Shown here: positions 17,020-26,831 of the stretch, piece by piece
How positions within the stretch are numbered: the first letter of the stretch is position 1
Layout of the letters: every line of letters begins with the position of its first letter
Source: Allobosea sp. UNC402CLCol
Lineage (GTDB): Bacteria; Pseudomonadota; Alphaproteobacteria; Rhizobiales; Beijerinckiaceae
Direction: 5' to 3'
Length of the DNA: 64,000 nucleotides
NCBI RefSeq assembly: GCF_000745475.1
Contig: NZ_JQJJ01000008.1
Coordinates: 620,001-684,000, forward strand
Notes under the pieces: generated by a model
Seen by the model: the letters and a program-made list of their open reading frames with translations, nothing else
Told to the model about the DNA's origin: nothing
Database searches by the model: none
Position numbers and translations under genes: made by a program

Positions 17020-20000
17020 TCAGCCCTTCGCCTTGCCGTATCCGCCGGCCGTCGGCGTGATCACCGTGACCGCCTCGCCGGCCTGGAGCAGCGTCTGGTC
17101 GGAGGGCTTCAGCTCCTCGATCGCGCCCGAGAGCCGGCGCACCAGCGTCCTGCCGAGCTCGCCGGGCTCGCCACCCTTCACGCCGAAGGGGCGGACCTTG
17201 CGATGCGAGGCGAGGATGGCGCAGTCCATCGTCTTGAGGAAGCGGATGGTGCGGCTGGTGCCGTCGCCCGCCGTCCATTCGCCCTTGCCGCCGGAGCCGA
17301 GGCGGATGTGGAAATCCTCCAGCACGACCGGGAAGCGCGTCTCGAGGATCTCCGGATCGGTCAGGCGCGAATTCGTCATGTGGACGTGCACGCCGGAGGT
17401 GCCGTTGAAGCCGGGACCGGCCGGCGAACCCGAGCAGATCGTCTCGTAATATTGATACTGATCGTTGCCGAAAGTCAGGTTGTTCATCGTGCCCTGCGAG
17501 GCCGACATGGCTTCGAGCGCGCCGAACAGCGTGTTCGTCACCGCCTGCGAGACCTCGACATTGCCCGCCACCACCGCAGCCGGATAGCGCGGCGCCAGCA
17601 TGGAGCCTTCCGGCACGACGATCTTGATCGGCCGGAGGCAGCCCGCATTCATCGGGATCGCGTCATCGACCATGACGCGGAAGACATAGAGCACGGCGGC
17701 CCGCGTCACCGGCGCCGGGGCGTTGAAATTGTCCGGCCGCTGCTCGGAGGTGCCGGTGAAATCGACCGTCGCCTCGCGCTTCTCACGGTCGATGGTGATC
17801 TTCACCTTGATCGCGCAGCCCTGGTCCATCGGATAGGTGAACTCGGAATCATGCAGCTTGGTGAGAAGCCGCGCCACGCTCTCGGCCGCGTTGTCCTGGA
17901 CATGGCCCATATAGGCTTGCACGACATCGAGGCCGAAGGAGCCGATCATCTTCTTCAGCTCGGCCACGCCCTTCTCATTGGCGGCGATCTGCGCCTTCAG
18001 ATCGTTGACGTTCTGCACGACGTTGCGGACGGGATAGCGCGCGCCGGTCAGGAGCTTGACGAGGTCTTCCTCGCAGAAGCGGCCCTGATCGACGATCTTG
18101 AAGTTGTCGATATAGACGCCCTCTTCCTCGATATTGGTCGCCAGCGGCGACATCGAGCCCGGCGCCGTGCCGCCGACATCGGCATGGTGGCCACGGCTCG
18201 CCACCCAGAACAGGATGTTCTTGTCCTGCGCGTCGAAGACCGGCGTGCAGACCGTGATATCCGGCAGATGCGTGCCGCCATTATAGGGTGCGTTCAAGCA
18301 GTAGACATCGCCCGGCTTGATCACCGGGTTGTTGGCGATCACGGTCTCGACCGAGCGGTCCATCGAACCCAGATGCACCGGCATATGCGGCGCGTTGGCG
18401 ACGAGCGCGCCGGTCTGGTCGAAGACCGCGCAGGAGAAGTCGAGCCGCTCCTTGATGTTCACGGAATAGGCGGTGTTCTGCAGCGTCACGCCCATCTGCT
18501 CGGCGATCGACATGAACAGGTTGTTGAAGATCTCGAGCATCACCGGATCGGCCTTGGTGCCGATCGCCGCCTGCTGGACCAGCGCCTTGACGCGAACGAG
18601 GACGAGATGGTCCTTGGCGGTGAGCTTGGCGCTCCAGCCCTCCTCGACGACGACGGTCTGGTTCGGCTCGATGATGATCGCCGGGCCGGCGACGCTCTGG
18701 CCGGGCTTCATCGCCTCCCGGCGGACGATCGCCGCCTCGTGCCATGCGCCCTTGGCGAAGAAGCGCGTGCGCTCGGCCACCGCCGGCTCGCCCGATTGTT
18801 CGCCGGCCGAGGCTTCCTCGAACTTCGCACCGCCGCCGACGGCCTCGACCTCGACCGCCTCGACGACCAGCGCCTTGGTCTCGTCCATGAAGCCGAAGCG
18901 CGCCTTGTGCGCGGTCTGGAAGGCCTCCTGCATCACAGCGTGCGTGCCGGCGGGGACTGCAATGGCCGTGTCGGTGCCGGCATAGCGGATATGGGCACGG
19001 GTATGGATCGCGATATCGCCCTCCGCCACGCCCTGGCCGGCGACTTCCGAGCGGGTCTCGGCCGCGAGCTTCTCCGCCACGGCGTCGATGGCGGCCTTGG
19101 CCTCGCCGTCGAGCGCAACATCGAGCGCGGCCGTCCGCGTCGAGCGGATCTCGGCGAGCCCCATGCCATAGGCCGAAAGCAGACCGGAGAACGGATGCAA
19201 CAGCACCGTCTTGATGCCGAGCGCGTCTGCCACGAGGCAGGCATGCTGGCCGCCGGCGCCGCCGAAGGAGTTCAGCGCATAGCGGGTGATGTCATAGCCA
19301 CGTTGGACGGAGATCTTCTTGATCGCCTCGGCCATGTTGGCGACCGCGATCTGGATGAAACCGTCCGCGACCTCCTCGGCCGAGCGGCCATCGCCGACTT
19401 CCGCAGCCAGCACCGCGAACTTGTTGCGGACGATCGCGACATCGAGCGGTTCGTTCTGCTTCGGCCCGAAGATCGCCGGGAAATAGGATGGGATCAGCTT
19501 GCCGACCATGACGTTCGCGTCGGTCACCGCGAGCGGCCCGCCACGGCGATAGGCGGCCGGACCGGGATTGGCACCCGCCGAATCCGGACCGACGCGGAAG
19601 CGCGCGCCGTCATAATGCAGGATCGAGCCGCCACCGGCCGCAACCGTATGGATCAGCATCATCGGCGCGCGCATGCGCACGCCGGCGACCTCAGTCTCGA
19701 AGGCGCGCTCATATTCGCCGTCGAAATGGGCAACGTCGGTCGAGGTGCCGCCCATGTCGAAGCCGATCACCCTGTCGAACCCGGCCGAGCGACCGGTTTC
19801 GGCAAGCCCGACGACGCCGCCGGCCGGGCCGGAGAGGATCGCGTCCTTGCCCTGGAACAGCTCGGCCGCGGTCAATCCGCCCGAAGACATCATGAACATC
19901 AGGCGCGCGCCGGTGCGGGCGACGTCGAGCTCCTCCGACACCTGCTGCACATAACGGCCGAGGATCGGCGAGAGATAGGCGTCGACCACGGCGGTGTCGC

Positions 20001-20616
20001 CGCGCCCGACCAGCTTGATCAGCGGCGAGACCTCGTGGCTGACGGAAACCTGCGGGAAGCCGATTGCGCGGGCGATGCGAGCCGCTGCCTGCTCATGCGC
20101 GCTGTAGCGGTAGCCATGCATGAACACGATGGCGACGGCGCGGAAGCCCGCATCGAACTGCGCCTGCAAGGCCGCGCGGACCGCCGCCTCGTCGAGCACA
20201 CGCTCGACCGTGCCGTCGGCGAGCACGCGTTCCTCGACCTCCAGCACGTCTTCATAAAGCTGCTCGGGCTTGACGATCTGCTTGGCGAAGATGTCGGGCC
20301 GGGCCTGGTAGCCGATGCGCAGCGCGTCGCGAAAGCCCTTGGTGGTGACCAGCAGCGTGCGGTCGCCCTTGCGCTCCAGCAGCGCGTTGGTGGCAACGGT
20401 GGTGCCCATGCGCACCTCGCCGACGGCTCCGGCCGGGATGGGCTCGCCGGCCTTCAGGCCGAGCAGGTCACGGATGCCCTGCACCGCAGCATCGCGATAG
20501 GCGCCGGGATTCTCCGAGAGCAGCTTCCTGGCATGGAGATTGCCAGCAGGATCGCGCCCGATCACGTCGGTGAAGGTGCCGCCGCGATCGATCCAGAAGT
20601 CCCAGCGTGCCGTCAT
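17020..20616 (-). CDS. Fused hydantoinase A/B, 5-oxoprolinase-type ATP-dependent ring hydrolase
   Basis: The 1198-residue protein joins a HyuA-like half (residues about 1-680, N-terminal [13 protein letters not shown] nucleotide-binding motif and [17 protein letters not shown]) to a HyuB-like half (about 690-1190, starting [20 protein letters not shown] and containing [12 protein letters not shown]). Single-chain enzymes of about 1200-1290 residues with this order are ATP-dependent 5-oxoprolinases or N-methylhydantoinase-type amidohydrolases that open cyclic imides or lactams. The gene is divergent from a complete TRAP transporter operon, sharing a 223-base intergenic region with overlapping promoter elements, so that transporter probably imports its substrate or a precursor. 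Confidence 0.92.
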   Translation of the reverse strand: MTARWDFWIDRGGTFTDVIGRDPAGNLHARKLLSENPGAYRDAAVQGIRDLLGLKAGEPIPAGAVGEVRMGTTVATNALLERKGDRTLLVTTKGFRDALRIGYQARPDIFAKQIVKPEQLYEDVLEVEERVLADGTVERVLDEAAVRAALQAQFDAGFRAVAIVFMHGYRYSAHEQAAARIARAIGFPQVSVSHEVSPLIKLVGRGDTAVVDAYLSPILGRYVQQVSEELDVARTGARLMFMMSSGGLTAAELFQGKDAILSGPAGGVVGLAETGRSAGFDRVIGFDMGGTSTDVAHFDGEYERAFETEVAGVRMRAPMMLIHTVAAGGGSILHYDGARFRVGPDSAGANPGPAAYRRGGPLAVTDANVMVGKLIPSYFPAIFGPKQNEPLDVAIVRNKFAVLAAEVGDGRSAEEVADGFIQIAVANMAEAIKKISVQRGYDITRYALNSFGGAGGQHACLVADALGIKTVLLHPFSGLLSAYGMGLAEIRSTRTAALDVALDGEAKAAIDAVAEKLAAETRSEVAGQGVAEGDIAIHTRAHIRYAGTDTAIAVPAGTHAVMQEAFQTAHKARFGFMDETKALVVEAVEVEAVGGGAKFEEASAGEQSGEPAVAERTRFFAKGAWHEAAIVRREAMKPGQSVAGPAIIIEPNQTVVVEEGWSAKLTAKDHLVLVRVKALVQQAAIGTKADPVMLEIFNNLFMSIAEQMGVTLQNTAYSVNIKERLDFSCAVFDQTGALVANAPHMPVHLGSMDRSVETVIANNPVIKPGDVYCLNAPYNGGTHLPDITVCTPVFDAQDKNILFWVASRGHHADVGGTAPGSMSPLATNIEEEGVYIDNFKIVDQGRFCEEDLVKLLTGARYPVRNVVQNVNDLKAQIAANEKGVAELKKMIGSFGLDVVQAYMGHVQDNAAESVARLLTKLHDSEFTYPMDQGCAIKVKITIDREKREATVDFTGTSEQRPDNFNAPAPVTRAAVLYVFRVMVDDAIPMNAGCLRPIKIVVPEGSMLAPRYPAAVVAGNVEVSQAVTNTLFGALEAMSASQGTMNNLTFGNDQYQYYETICSGSPAGPGFNGTSGVHVHMTNSRLTDPEILETRFPVVLEDFHIRLGSGGKGEWTAGDGTSRTIRFLKTMDCAILASHRKVRPFGVKGGEPGELGRTLVRRLSGAIEELKPSDQTLLQAGEAVTVITPTAGGYGKAKG

Positions 20617-20668
20617 CGGAAAGCTCTCCCCCGCGCCTCTTGCCGGCGGGTGATCAACGCCGACATTT

Positions 20669-20720
20669 CATCGATAAATCGTCGATGTTGTGTTGACAAG
20701 CCGATTTCGCCGGCTACGAT
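20669..20720. promoter_or_regulatory. Overlapping divergent promoters with inverted repeat (hydantoinase / TRAP operon)
   Basis: Plus strand: TTGACA (20693-20698), 16-base spacer, TACGAT (20715-20720), directed to the TRAP genes. Minus strand: TTGTCA (20699-20694), 17-base spacer, TATCGA (20676-20671), directed to the hydantoinase gene. The two -35 boxes overlap. An inverted repeat CATCGA-N7-TCGATG (20669-20687) covers the minus -10 and is a plausible operator. The regulator is unidentified; the winged-helix gene at 23890 is one candidate. Confidence 0.6.
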
Positions 20721-20839
20721 CCCAATTGTGGCTGGAAGAAGGCTGAGGGGCCTCTCCAGCGAAAGGTGGAGGATGCGACGATGCGAACGGTCCTGACAAT
20801 CAGGGGCGTGTGCCCCGCCTTGCGGGGAGCGGCGCCGCG

Positions 20840-21388
20840 ATGACCCGCCGAACGCTCGACCTCCTCTACCTCGCCGCCGGCTATCTCGCGGGATTGTTCC
20901 TCGTCGGCATCTTCGTGCTGATGATGCTCTTGTCGCTCGGCCGAGAGGTCAATCTCAACGTCCCTTCGGGCGACGACTTCACCGCCTGGTCCCTGGTCGC
21001 GATGGCCTTCCTCGGCCTCGCCCACACTTTCAGGAAGGGCGAGATGATCCGCGTCGGGCTGTTGCTCGAGCGCCTGCACGGCCGGCCACGTCGGATCGCG
21101 GAGCTGGTTTCGCTGACGATCGCGGCCGCCTTCATCGCCTATTTCACCTGGCAGGCCGGCAAGCTCGCCTATGATTCCTGGCAGTTCTTCGACATGTCCA
21201 CCGGCGTGGTTTCCGTGCCGCTCTGGATCCCGCAGAGCGGCATGGTCCTCGGACTCGCGATCCTGCTGATCGCCATCGCCGAGGAATGGGTCACCGTGGC
21301 GCGCGGCGGCAAGCCGACCTACGAGCCCGAGCCGCCGAAGACGACGGAAGAGCTGATCGAGCGTGTCGCGCAGGGCGGGGGCGTCTGA
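20840..21388 (+). CDS. TRAP transporter small permease subunit (DctQ family)
   Basis: The 182-residue product has four hydrophobic helices (about 7-30, 45-62, 85-108, 130-152), the standard DctQ layout, with the family-like KGEMIRVGLLLERL segment between helices two and three. The C-terminal tail is charged and cytoplasmic. It forms the membrane complex with the large subunit encoded 3 bases downstream. Start ATG 20840 follows a GGGGAGCGG ribosome binding site; an upstream ATG-like frame at 20810 would give a short non-hydrophobic extension. Confidence 0.9.
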   Translation: MTRRTLDLLYLAAGYLAGLFLVGIFVLMMLLSLGREVNLNVPSGDDFTAWSLVAMAFLGLAHTFRKGEMIRVGLLLERLHGRPRRIAELVSLTIAAAFIAYFTWQAGKLAYDSWQFFDMSTGVVSVPLWIPQSGMVLGLAILLIAIAEEWVTVARGGKPTYEPEPPKTTEELIERVAQGGGV

Positions 21389-21391
21389 GCG

Positions 21392-22699
21392 ATGAGCCTT
21401 CCCATCCTCTCCATCGTGCTGCTCGGCTTCCTCGTCGTCATCCTCGCCAGCGGTGTCTGGATCGCGGTCGGTCTCGGCCTTGTCGGCCTGCTCGCCATGA
21501 TCCTCGTCACCGACGTCCCGATCGGACAGGTGATGGCCACCACGGTCTGGAGCGCCTCGGCCTCCTGGACGCTGGCGGCGCTGCCCTTGTTCATCTGGAT
21601 GGGCGAGATCCTGTTCCGGACACGCCTCTCCGCCCAGATGTTCCAGGGCTTGTCGCCCTGGCTGCAATGGCTGCCGGGCCGCCTCGTGCACACCAATATC
21701 GTCGGCTGCGGCATCTTCGCCGCCGTCTCCGGCTCCTCGGCGGCGACCTGTGCCACGATCGGCAAGATCGCCCTGCCGGAGCTGAAGAAGCGCGGCTATG
21801 ACGAGGGCATCAGCATCGGCACGCTGGCGGGCTCCGGCACGCTCGGCCTGCTCATTCCGCCATCCATCCCGATGGTGGTCTATGCCGTCACGGCCAACGT
21901 CTCCGTGCTGCAGGTCTTCCTCGGCGGCTTCCTGCCCGGCCTGCTCGTGATGGCGCTCTATATGGGCTACGTCATCATCTGGTCGCTGCTGAACCCGAAG
22001 AAGATACCCCCGCGCGACCCGCCGATGGCGTTCATGGCGAAGATCCGGCAATCGGCCAAGCTCGCGCCCTGCCTGCTGCTCATCGCCGCCGTCTTCCTGT
22101 CGCTGGTCCTCGGCTTCGCGACGGCGACGGAATGCGCCGCCTGGGGTGTGACGGGCGCGCTGTTCCTCGCCTGGTGGAGCGGCACGCTGACCTGGTCGAC
22201 CTTCTTCGAAAGCGTGATGAGCGCGACGCGCCTGACCTGCATGATCATGCTGATCCTGGCCGGCGCGGCGTTCTGCACGGCGGCGATGGCCTATACCGGC
22301 ATCCCGGCGGCGCTCGCAGACTGGGTCAAGGGCCAGTCGCTTTCCCCGCACATGCTCGTGCTGGCGCTGACCTGCATGTACATCATCCTGGGCTGCCTCA
22401 TCGACGGCATCTCGATGATCGTGCTGACGGCGGTGATCGTGCTGCCGATGGTGAAGGAAGCCGGCTTCGACCTCGTCTGGTTCGGTGTCTACCTCGTCAT
22501 CCATGTCGAGATGGCGCAGATCACCCCGCCGGTCGGCTTCAATCTGTTCGTGCTGCAGAACATGAGCGGCAAGGACACGATGACGATTGCGAAGGCGGCC
22601 TTTCCGTTCTTCCTTCTGCTGAACGTCGCCGTCATCATCATCACCACCTTCCCGGACATCGTGCTCTACCTGCCGAACCTCGCTTTCCCGGATCGGTGA
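21392..22699 (+). CDS. TRAP transporter large permease subunit (DctM family)
   Basis: The 435-residue membrane protein has about 11-12 helices and DctM family motifs: SGSSAATCATIGKIALPEL in the first half, GTLGLLIPPSIPMVVYAV, and the C-terminal HVEMAQITPPVGFNLFVLQ. It is the ion-coupled core of a tripartite ATP-independent periplasmic importer, driven by the sodium or proton gradient. It follows the small subunit by 3 bases and precedes the binding protein gene by 40 bases. Confidence 0.95.
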   Translation: MSLPILSIVLLGFLVVILASGVWIAVGLGLVGLLAMILVTDVPIGQVMATTVWSASASWTLAALPLFIWMGEILFRTRLSAQMFQGLSPWLQWLPGRLVHTNIVGCGIFAAVSGSSAATCATIGKIALPELKKRGYDEGISIGTLAGSGTLGLLIPPSIPMVVYAVTANVSVLQVFLGGFLPGLLVMALYMGYVIIWSLLNPKKIPPRDPPMAFMAKIRQSAKLAPCLLLIAAVFLSLVLGFATATECAAWGVTGALFLAWWSGTLTWSTFFESVMSATRLTCMIMLILAGAAFCTAAMAYTGIPAALADWVKGQSLSPHMLVLALTCMYIILGCLIDGISMIVLTAVIVLPMVKEAGFDLVWFGVYLVIHVEMAQITPPVGFNLFVLQNMSGKDTMTIAKAAFPFFLLLNVAVIIITTFPDIVLYLPNLAFPDR

Positions 22700-22739
22700 G
22701 CGTCACAATCACAATCAACCAGAGAGAGGGAATGTCAGC

Positions 22740-23729
22740 ATGATCAATCGCAGAACCTTGACGGGAGCAGCCTTCGCGCTCGGCGTCAGCGCGCTCGCCA
22801 TGGCCGCCCCCGCCGCGGCGCAGACCAAGTGGAACCTGCCCAACGCCTATCCGACCGACAACCCGCACACGGAGAACCTCGCCCTCTTCGCCAAGGACGT
22901 GGAGACGGCGACGGGCGGAAAGCTCCAGATCACGGTTCATGCCAATGCCGCGCTGTTCAAGGCGCCCGAGATCAAGCGCGCCGTCGCCAGCGGGCAGACC
23001 CAGATGGGCGAGATCCTGATGTCGATCCACGAGAACGAGGATCCGGTCTTCGGCATCGACGTCGTGCCCTTCCTGGCCACGAGCTTCGAGCAGTCGAAGA
23101 AGCTCTATGCCGCCTCCAAGGGAGCGATCGAGAAGAAGCTCGACGCGCAGGGCATCAAGCTGCTCTTCATGGTCCCCTGGGCGCCGCAGGGCGTCTACGC
23201 CAAGAAGGACATCAACACGGTCGAGGACATGAAGGGGCTGAAGTGGCGCGCCTACAATGTCGGCACCGCCCGCCTCGGCGAGTTGCTCGGCATGCAGTCG
23301 GTCACCATTCAGGCTGCCGAGCTGCCGCAGGCACTGGCCACCGGCGTGGTCAACTCCTTCATGTCGTCGGGCGGCACCGGCTACGATTCCAAGGTCTGGG
23401 AATCGCTCGACCACTTCTACGACGTGCAGGCCTGGATCCCGAAGGACGCCACCTTCGTCAACAAGGCCGCCTTCAACGCGCTCGACAAGCCGACGCAGGA
23501 GGCGATCCTCAAGGCCGCCGCCACCGCTGAGGAGCGCGGCTGGAAGATGTGGCAGGACAAGGCCGGCTGGTACATCGACCAGCTCAAGGCCAAGGGCATG
23601 AAGGTGCAGCCGCCCTCGCCGGAGCTGGCGAGCGGCTTCAAGAAGGCGGGCGAGACGCTGACCGCCGACTGGCTGAAGAAGGCCGGCGCCGACGGCCAGG
23701 CGATCATCGACGCCTACAAGAAGATGTGA
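22740..23729 (+). CDS. TRAP transporter substrate-binding protein (DctP family)
   Basis: A 329-residue periplasmic protein with a cleavable signal peptide (residues 1-27, ending AAPAAAQ). The mature part has the DctP-type fold, including the conserved Arg region MKGLKWRAYNVGTARLGELLG that usually binds the substrate carboxylate, and WESLDHFYDV near residue 220. It delivers ligand to the permease encoded just upstream. Ligand is not determined; the divergent oxoprolinase-type enzyme suggests 5-oxoproline, a hydantoin or a related cyclic amide (inference). A GAGAGAGGGAATG sequence lies before the ATG. Confidence 0.93.
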   Translation: MINRRTLTGAAFALGVSALAMAAPAAAQTKWNLPNAYPTDNPHTENLALFAKDVETATGGKLQITVHANAALFKAPEIKRAVASGQTQMGEILMSIHENEDPVFGIDVVPFLATSFEQSKKLYAASKGAIEKKLDAQGIKLLFMVPWAPQGVYAKKDINTVEDMKGLKWRAYNVGTARLGELLGMQSVTIQAAELPQALATGVVNSFMSSGGTGYDSKVWESLDHFYDVQAWIPKDATFVNKAAFNALDKPTQEAILKAAATAEERGWKMWQDKAGWYIDQLKAKGMKVQPPSPELASGFKKAGETLTADWLKKAGADGQAIIDAYKKM

Positions 23730-23765
23730 GGCGAGCGGCTCCGCCACGCTTCTATCAAGAGCGCG

Positions 23766-23862
23766 GTCATCCCGGGCGACCAAAGGGAGACCCGGGATCC
23801 ATGCCGGAACGGTTCAGGCATGGATCCCGGATCGGCGCCGCTTCGCGGCTTGTCCGGATGAC
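23766..23862. repeat. Interspersed palindromic repeat, family 1 copy A
   Basis: An imperfect 97-base inverted repeat has outer ends GTCATCC and GGATGAC and inner arms GGGATCCATGCC and GGCATGGATCCC. It fills the gap between the TRAP binding protein gene and the following regulator. A second copy with the same outer and inner arms lies at 32771-32866. This looks like a REP/BIME-type element. Confidence 0.75.
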
Positions 23863-23889
23863 CCAGCGACTTCACTCAGGACGAGTGCG

Positions 23890-24414
23890 ATGACTTCTCC
23901 CTTTTCCGACGATCTCGGCCCCATCGTCTCCTCCGGCCATCTCGCATCCGGAGCGCTGCCGGCGCTCTCGGAATTCGAGTTCGCGCTCAGCATGACCGTG
24001 CATGCCTTCCAGCGCTGGATCGTGCGCGGCATGGCGGCGGCCGGCATGCCCGACCTGTCGCCGCTCGACGTGCTCGTGCTGCACAACGTCAACCACCGCG
24101 GCAAGCCGAAGCGGCTCGCCGATATCTGCCTCGTCCTCAATATCGAGGACACGCATTTGGTGAACTATTCGCTGAAGAAGCTCGAACGGCTGAAGCTCCT
24201 CAAGGGTGGCCGCAAGGGCAAGGAAAAGACCGTCGAGGTCACGCCGGCCGGCGAGGAAGCCTGCCGACGCTACGCCCAGATCCGCGAGCAGCTCCTGGTC
24301 AAGTCCGTCCGCGCCACCGGAGCCGACCCGGCCCGACTCTCCGAGATCGCCGCAATGATGCGCTCCCTCTCCGGCCAGTATGACCAGGCCGCACGGGCAG
24401 CGGCGAGCCTCTAG
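23890..24414 (+). CDS. Winged-helix (MarR-like) transcriptional regulator
   Basis: The 174-residue protein has a winged-helix region at about residues 50-125 (SPLDVLVLHNVNHRGKPKRL as the start of the recognition fold, then LVNYSLKKLERLKLL and the basic wing KGGRKGKEKTVEVTPAGEE). This is the layout of the MarR-related HTH_27 family found in Alphaproteobacteria. It lies 160 bases downstream of the TRAP operon, beyond a palindromic repeat, and may control the TRAP/hydantoinase cassette, but that is inferred from position only. Confidence 0.8.
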   Translation: MTSPFSDDLGPIVSSGHLASGALPALSEFEFALSMTVHAFQRWIVRGMAAAGMPDLSPLDVLVLHNVNHRGKPKRLADICLVLNIEDTHLVNYSLKKLERLKLLKGGRKGKEKTVEVTPAGEEACRRYAQIREQLLVKSVRATGADPARLSEIAAMMRSLSGQYDQAARAAASL

Positions 24415-24555
24415 GAACCCGCTCCGCCTGCCGTCTCGCGGAGCGACAGAGGACACCGGACAGCGCAGGCCTGCCATGCCGATCGTCGCTCGACACCCCT
24501 GGCGGCAATCCTGCTATAGCCGGCTGTCCCGATATCGGCTTGCGGAGAGGATGAC

Positions 24556-25899
24556 GTGCGCGGCCCAGGCAAAATGCGACTGCTCCGGCGCTCGCGCGCC
24601 CTGGTCGTCACGCCCCGCTACTGGCGGCAGCGGCTGGTCTTCTGGCTCGGGGCGCTCGCCATCGGCCTTGTCAGCGCCGGCTTCGCGCGGCTGGCCGACG
24701 AAGCTCAGCAGCTCTTTTCGGAGATAGCCGGCCGGCAGGACGGGCTGCGCTTCCTGCCCCTGCTGGTGACGCCCCTGGGCTTCGGCCTGTGCGCCTTCAT
24801 TGCCGCGCGCTTCGTCCAGGGCTCTCAGGGCAGCGGCATTCCCCAGGCCATCGCCGCGCGCCACCTGCGCGACGACGCCGAGCGCTCCCGCTTCCTGTCG
24901 CTGCGCATCGCGACCGGCAAGATCGTCATGACCATCATCGGCCTGCTCTGCGGCGCCTCGATCGGACGCGAGGGACCGACGGTGCAGGTCGGCGCCTCCA
25001 TTATGCTGCAGGTGGCCCGCTGGGGCGGCATGGTGCAGGCGCGCGGCCTCATTCTGGCGGGCTCTGCCGCCGGCATCGCGGCCGCGTTCAACACGCCGCT
25101 CGCCGGCATTGTCTTCGCCATCGAGGAGATGAGCCGGACCTACCAGGCCCGCACCAACGGCATCGTGCTCTCGGCGGTCATCATCGCCGGCCTCGCCTCG
25201 CTGGCCATCGTCGGGAACTACACCTATTTCGGCTTTACCAACGCGACGGCCGAACTCAGGCGCGACGGGCTTCTGGTGCTCTGCTGCGGCGTCCTCGGAG
25301 GCGCTTTCGGGGCCTGTTTCAGCAGCCTCATGGTCGCGCTGACGCGGCGTATCCGACGTTGGCGGGCCGCAACTCCGCTCCGGCGCACCTTGATCGTCGC
25401 GGTCGCCGCCGGCTGCCTCGTCGCCGTCATCGGCGTCGCCTCGGACGGAACGACCTTCGGCACGGGTTACGCCCAGGCGCGCAGCGCCATCGAAGGCACG
25501 CCGCTACCGGCCTCCTTCTTCCTGGCGAAATTCCTGGCGAGTCTGGCCTCGTCCGTCTCCGGCATTCCGGGCGGGCTGTTCGCGCCGTCCCTGTCGGTCG
25601 GCGCCGGGCTCGGCAGCACGCTGGGCGCCCTTCTCGGCTCTCCGATCGGTCTTGCCGCCGTCCTGGGCATGGCCGGATATTTCTCGGGCGTGGTTCAGGC
25701 GCCAATGACGGCTTTCGTCATCATCCTCGAGATGACCGGCAACCACGACAATGTCATCGCGCTGATGGCGGCATCCGTGCTCGGCTACGGGACCGCGCGG
25801 CTGATCACGCGGGAGCCGCTCTATCACGCGCTGTCGCGCCTCTTCATCGCGGATGTCCTGCGCCAGCGGCGAGTCCAGGCGACGCCATCGACGGCGTGA
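24556..25899 (+). CDS. ClC family chloride channel or antiporter
   Basis: A 447-residue membrane protein with the three ClC selectivity-filter motifs: GSGIPQ near residue 94, GREGPTVQ near 135-142, and GGLFAP near residue 339. There is no C-terminal CBS domain, so it resembles the bare core of bacterial ClC proteins. The residue after GRE and the distal glutamate decide channel versus H+/Cl- exchange; the gating Glu of GREGP is present. A GTG start at 24556 is supported by GGAGAGG five bases upstream; ATG 24574 is an alternative. Confidence 0.92.
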   Translation: MRGPGKMRLLRRSRALVVTPRYWRQRLVFWLGALAIGLVSAGFARLADEAQQLFSEIAGRQDGLRFLPLLVTPLGFGLCAFIAARFVQGSQGSGIPQAIAARHLRDDAERSRFLSLRIATGKIVMTIIGLLCGASIGREGPTVQVGASIMLQVARWGGMVQARGLILAGSAAGIAAAFNTPLAGIVFAIEEMSRTYQARTNGIVLSAVIIAGLASLAIVGNYTYFGFTNATAELRRDGLLVLCCGVLGGAFGACFSSLMVALTRRIRRWRAATPLRRTLIVAVAAGCLVAVIGVASDGTTFGTGYAQARSAIEGTPLPASFFLAKFLASLASSVSGIPGGLFAPSLSVGAGLGSTLGALLGSPIGLAAVLGMAGYFSGVVQAPMTAFVIILEMTGNHDNVIALMAASVLGYGTARLITREPLYHALSRLFIADVLRQRRVQATPSTA

Positions 25900-25914
25900 T
25901 CCCCGGCTTGCGGG

Positions 25915-25944
25915 AAGGCCCGGCGAGTGCCGGGCCTTCTTCGT
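25915..25944 (+). terminator. Rho-independent terminator after the ClC gene
   Basis: The perfect stem AAGGCCCGGC (25915-25924) and GCCGGGCCTT (25929-25938) has a GAGT loop and is followed by CTTCGT. It lies 15 bases past the ClC stop codon and also faces the end of the SRPBCC gene. Confidence 0.7.
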
Positions 25945-25962
25945 ACGGGCAGCGGCGCCCGG

Positions 25963-26505
25963 TCAGATCGACGCGTCCTTCTGCCGCTCGGCATATTCGG
26001 CCTGGAGCCGCTCATGCACGGACCAGAAGCCGCGGGGCCTGGCGCCGGTGAGCTGATCCTCGAGCAGGCCCAGATGCAGATGCCAGCCGCTCGAGACCAT
26101 CGCCATCCGGTCCTTCGTCGCCAGCCGGCGATGCGTCAGCACGAGGCGGACCTTGTCACCAGCCTGCGACAGCGCGAATTCGACATCCGAATCCGGATCG
26201 CCCATGCCGGTCCAGTTGAAGGCGAAGCGATACGGCGGCTCCCAGGCCGTGACCGTGCCGGTCATCAGCTTGCCCTCATCGTTCATCTTGCGGGCACTTT
26301 CCGGCGGCGGCTCGTCGGTGATCCGCGAATGCTTGAAGAACAGCGCGACCTCGCCGCCGACATGCGGCTCGACATCGCCGCCGCAGAACCATGTCGCCCG
26401 CTTGTCGCCTTCGGTGACATAGGCCCAGACCCGTTCGATCGGCCCCGGCAGCAATCGCTCGAAACGCACCGCGCCGCTTTCCAGAACAACACCATACGCG
26501 CTCAT
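25963..26505 (-). CDS. SRPBCC (AHSA1/START-like) family protein
   Basis: This 180-residue protein has the N-terminal RFERLLPGPIERVWAYVTEGDKRATWF segment that defines AHSA1-type SRPBCC proteins, plus the YRFAFNWTG strand and RLVLTHRRL helix region. The fold binds hydrophobic ligands; the function of ArsR-linked members is mostly unknown. It begins two bases after the ArsR gene ends, and ArsR-SRPBCC pairs are a common two-gene operon in Proteobacteria. A C-terminal stretch of basic and acidic residues extends past the core fold. Confidence 0.88.
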   Translation of the reverse strand: MSAYGVVLESGAVRFERLLPGPIERVWAYVTEGDKRATWFCGGDVEPHVGGEVALFFKHSRITDEPPPESARKMNDEGKLMTGTVTAWEPPYRFAFNWTGMGDPDSDVEFALSQAGDKVRLVLTHRRLATKDRMAMVSSGWHLHLGLLEDQLTGARPRGFWSVHERLQAEYAERQKDASI

Positions 26506-26507
26506 GG

Positions 26508-26825
26508 CTACTCTCCCTCGCCCGCATCGGGCTTTGCCAGTTCTTTCTCCAGCAGATCGAGATGCGCGCCCCAGAAGCCGCGCACCTTGCGCACCCAGGC
26601 CTCGAAGGCGTCGAGCCCGGCCGGATCGAGGCTGTAGATCCGCCTCTGCCCGGCCACCTCGACCCGCACGAGCCCCGCTTCCTTCAACACCTTGAGGTGC
26701 TGCGAGACAGCCGGCGCGCTCATCTGGAATCGCGCCACGATCTCACCCGCGGCCAGCGGCCTCTCCCCCAGCATCTCTACGATCTGGCGGCGTGTCGGTT
26801 CGGCGAGGGCGGCAAAACGATCCAT
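26508..26825 (-). CDS. ArsR family transcriptional regulator
   Basis: A small winged-helix protein of 105 residues, with the HTH in SAPAVSQHLKVLKEAGLVRV and the wing GQRRIYSLDPAGLDAFEAWV. It lacks metal-binding cysteines, so it fits the ArsR subfamily coupled to SRPBCC proteins. I choose ATG 26825 (MDRFAALAEPTRR), because a TTGACT/AATTAT promoter predicts transcription starting at that base; an ATG at 26843 would add six residues but has no Shine-Dalgarno sequence. It probably represses its own operon. Confidence 0.85.
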   Translation of the reverse strand: MDRFAALAEPTRRQIVEMLGERPLAAGEIVARFQMSAPAVSQHLKVLKEAGLVRVEVAGQRRIYSLDPAGLDAFEAWVRKVRGFWGAHLDLLEKELAKPDAGEGE

Positions 26826-26831
26826 GGACTG

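Noticed and set aside
17203-20796. Very long open frame (1197 codons) on the plus strand
   Set aside because: It is antisense to the hydantoinase gene and results from high GC; the minus-strand protein has clear family motifs while this one is low-complexity and Arg/His/Asp-rich.
20714-22504. 596-codon minus-strand frame across the TRAP permease genes
   Set aside because: Antisense to clear membrane proteins and of biased composition.
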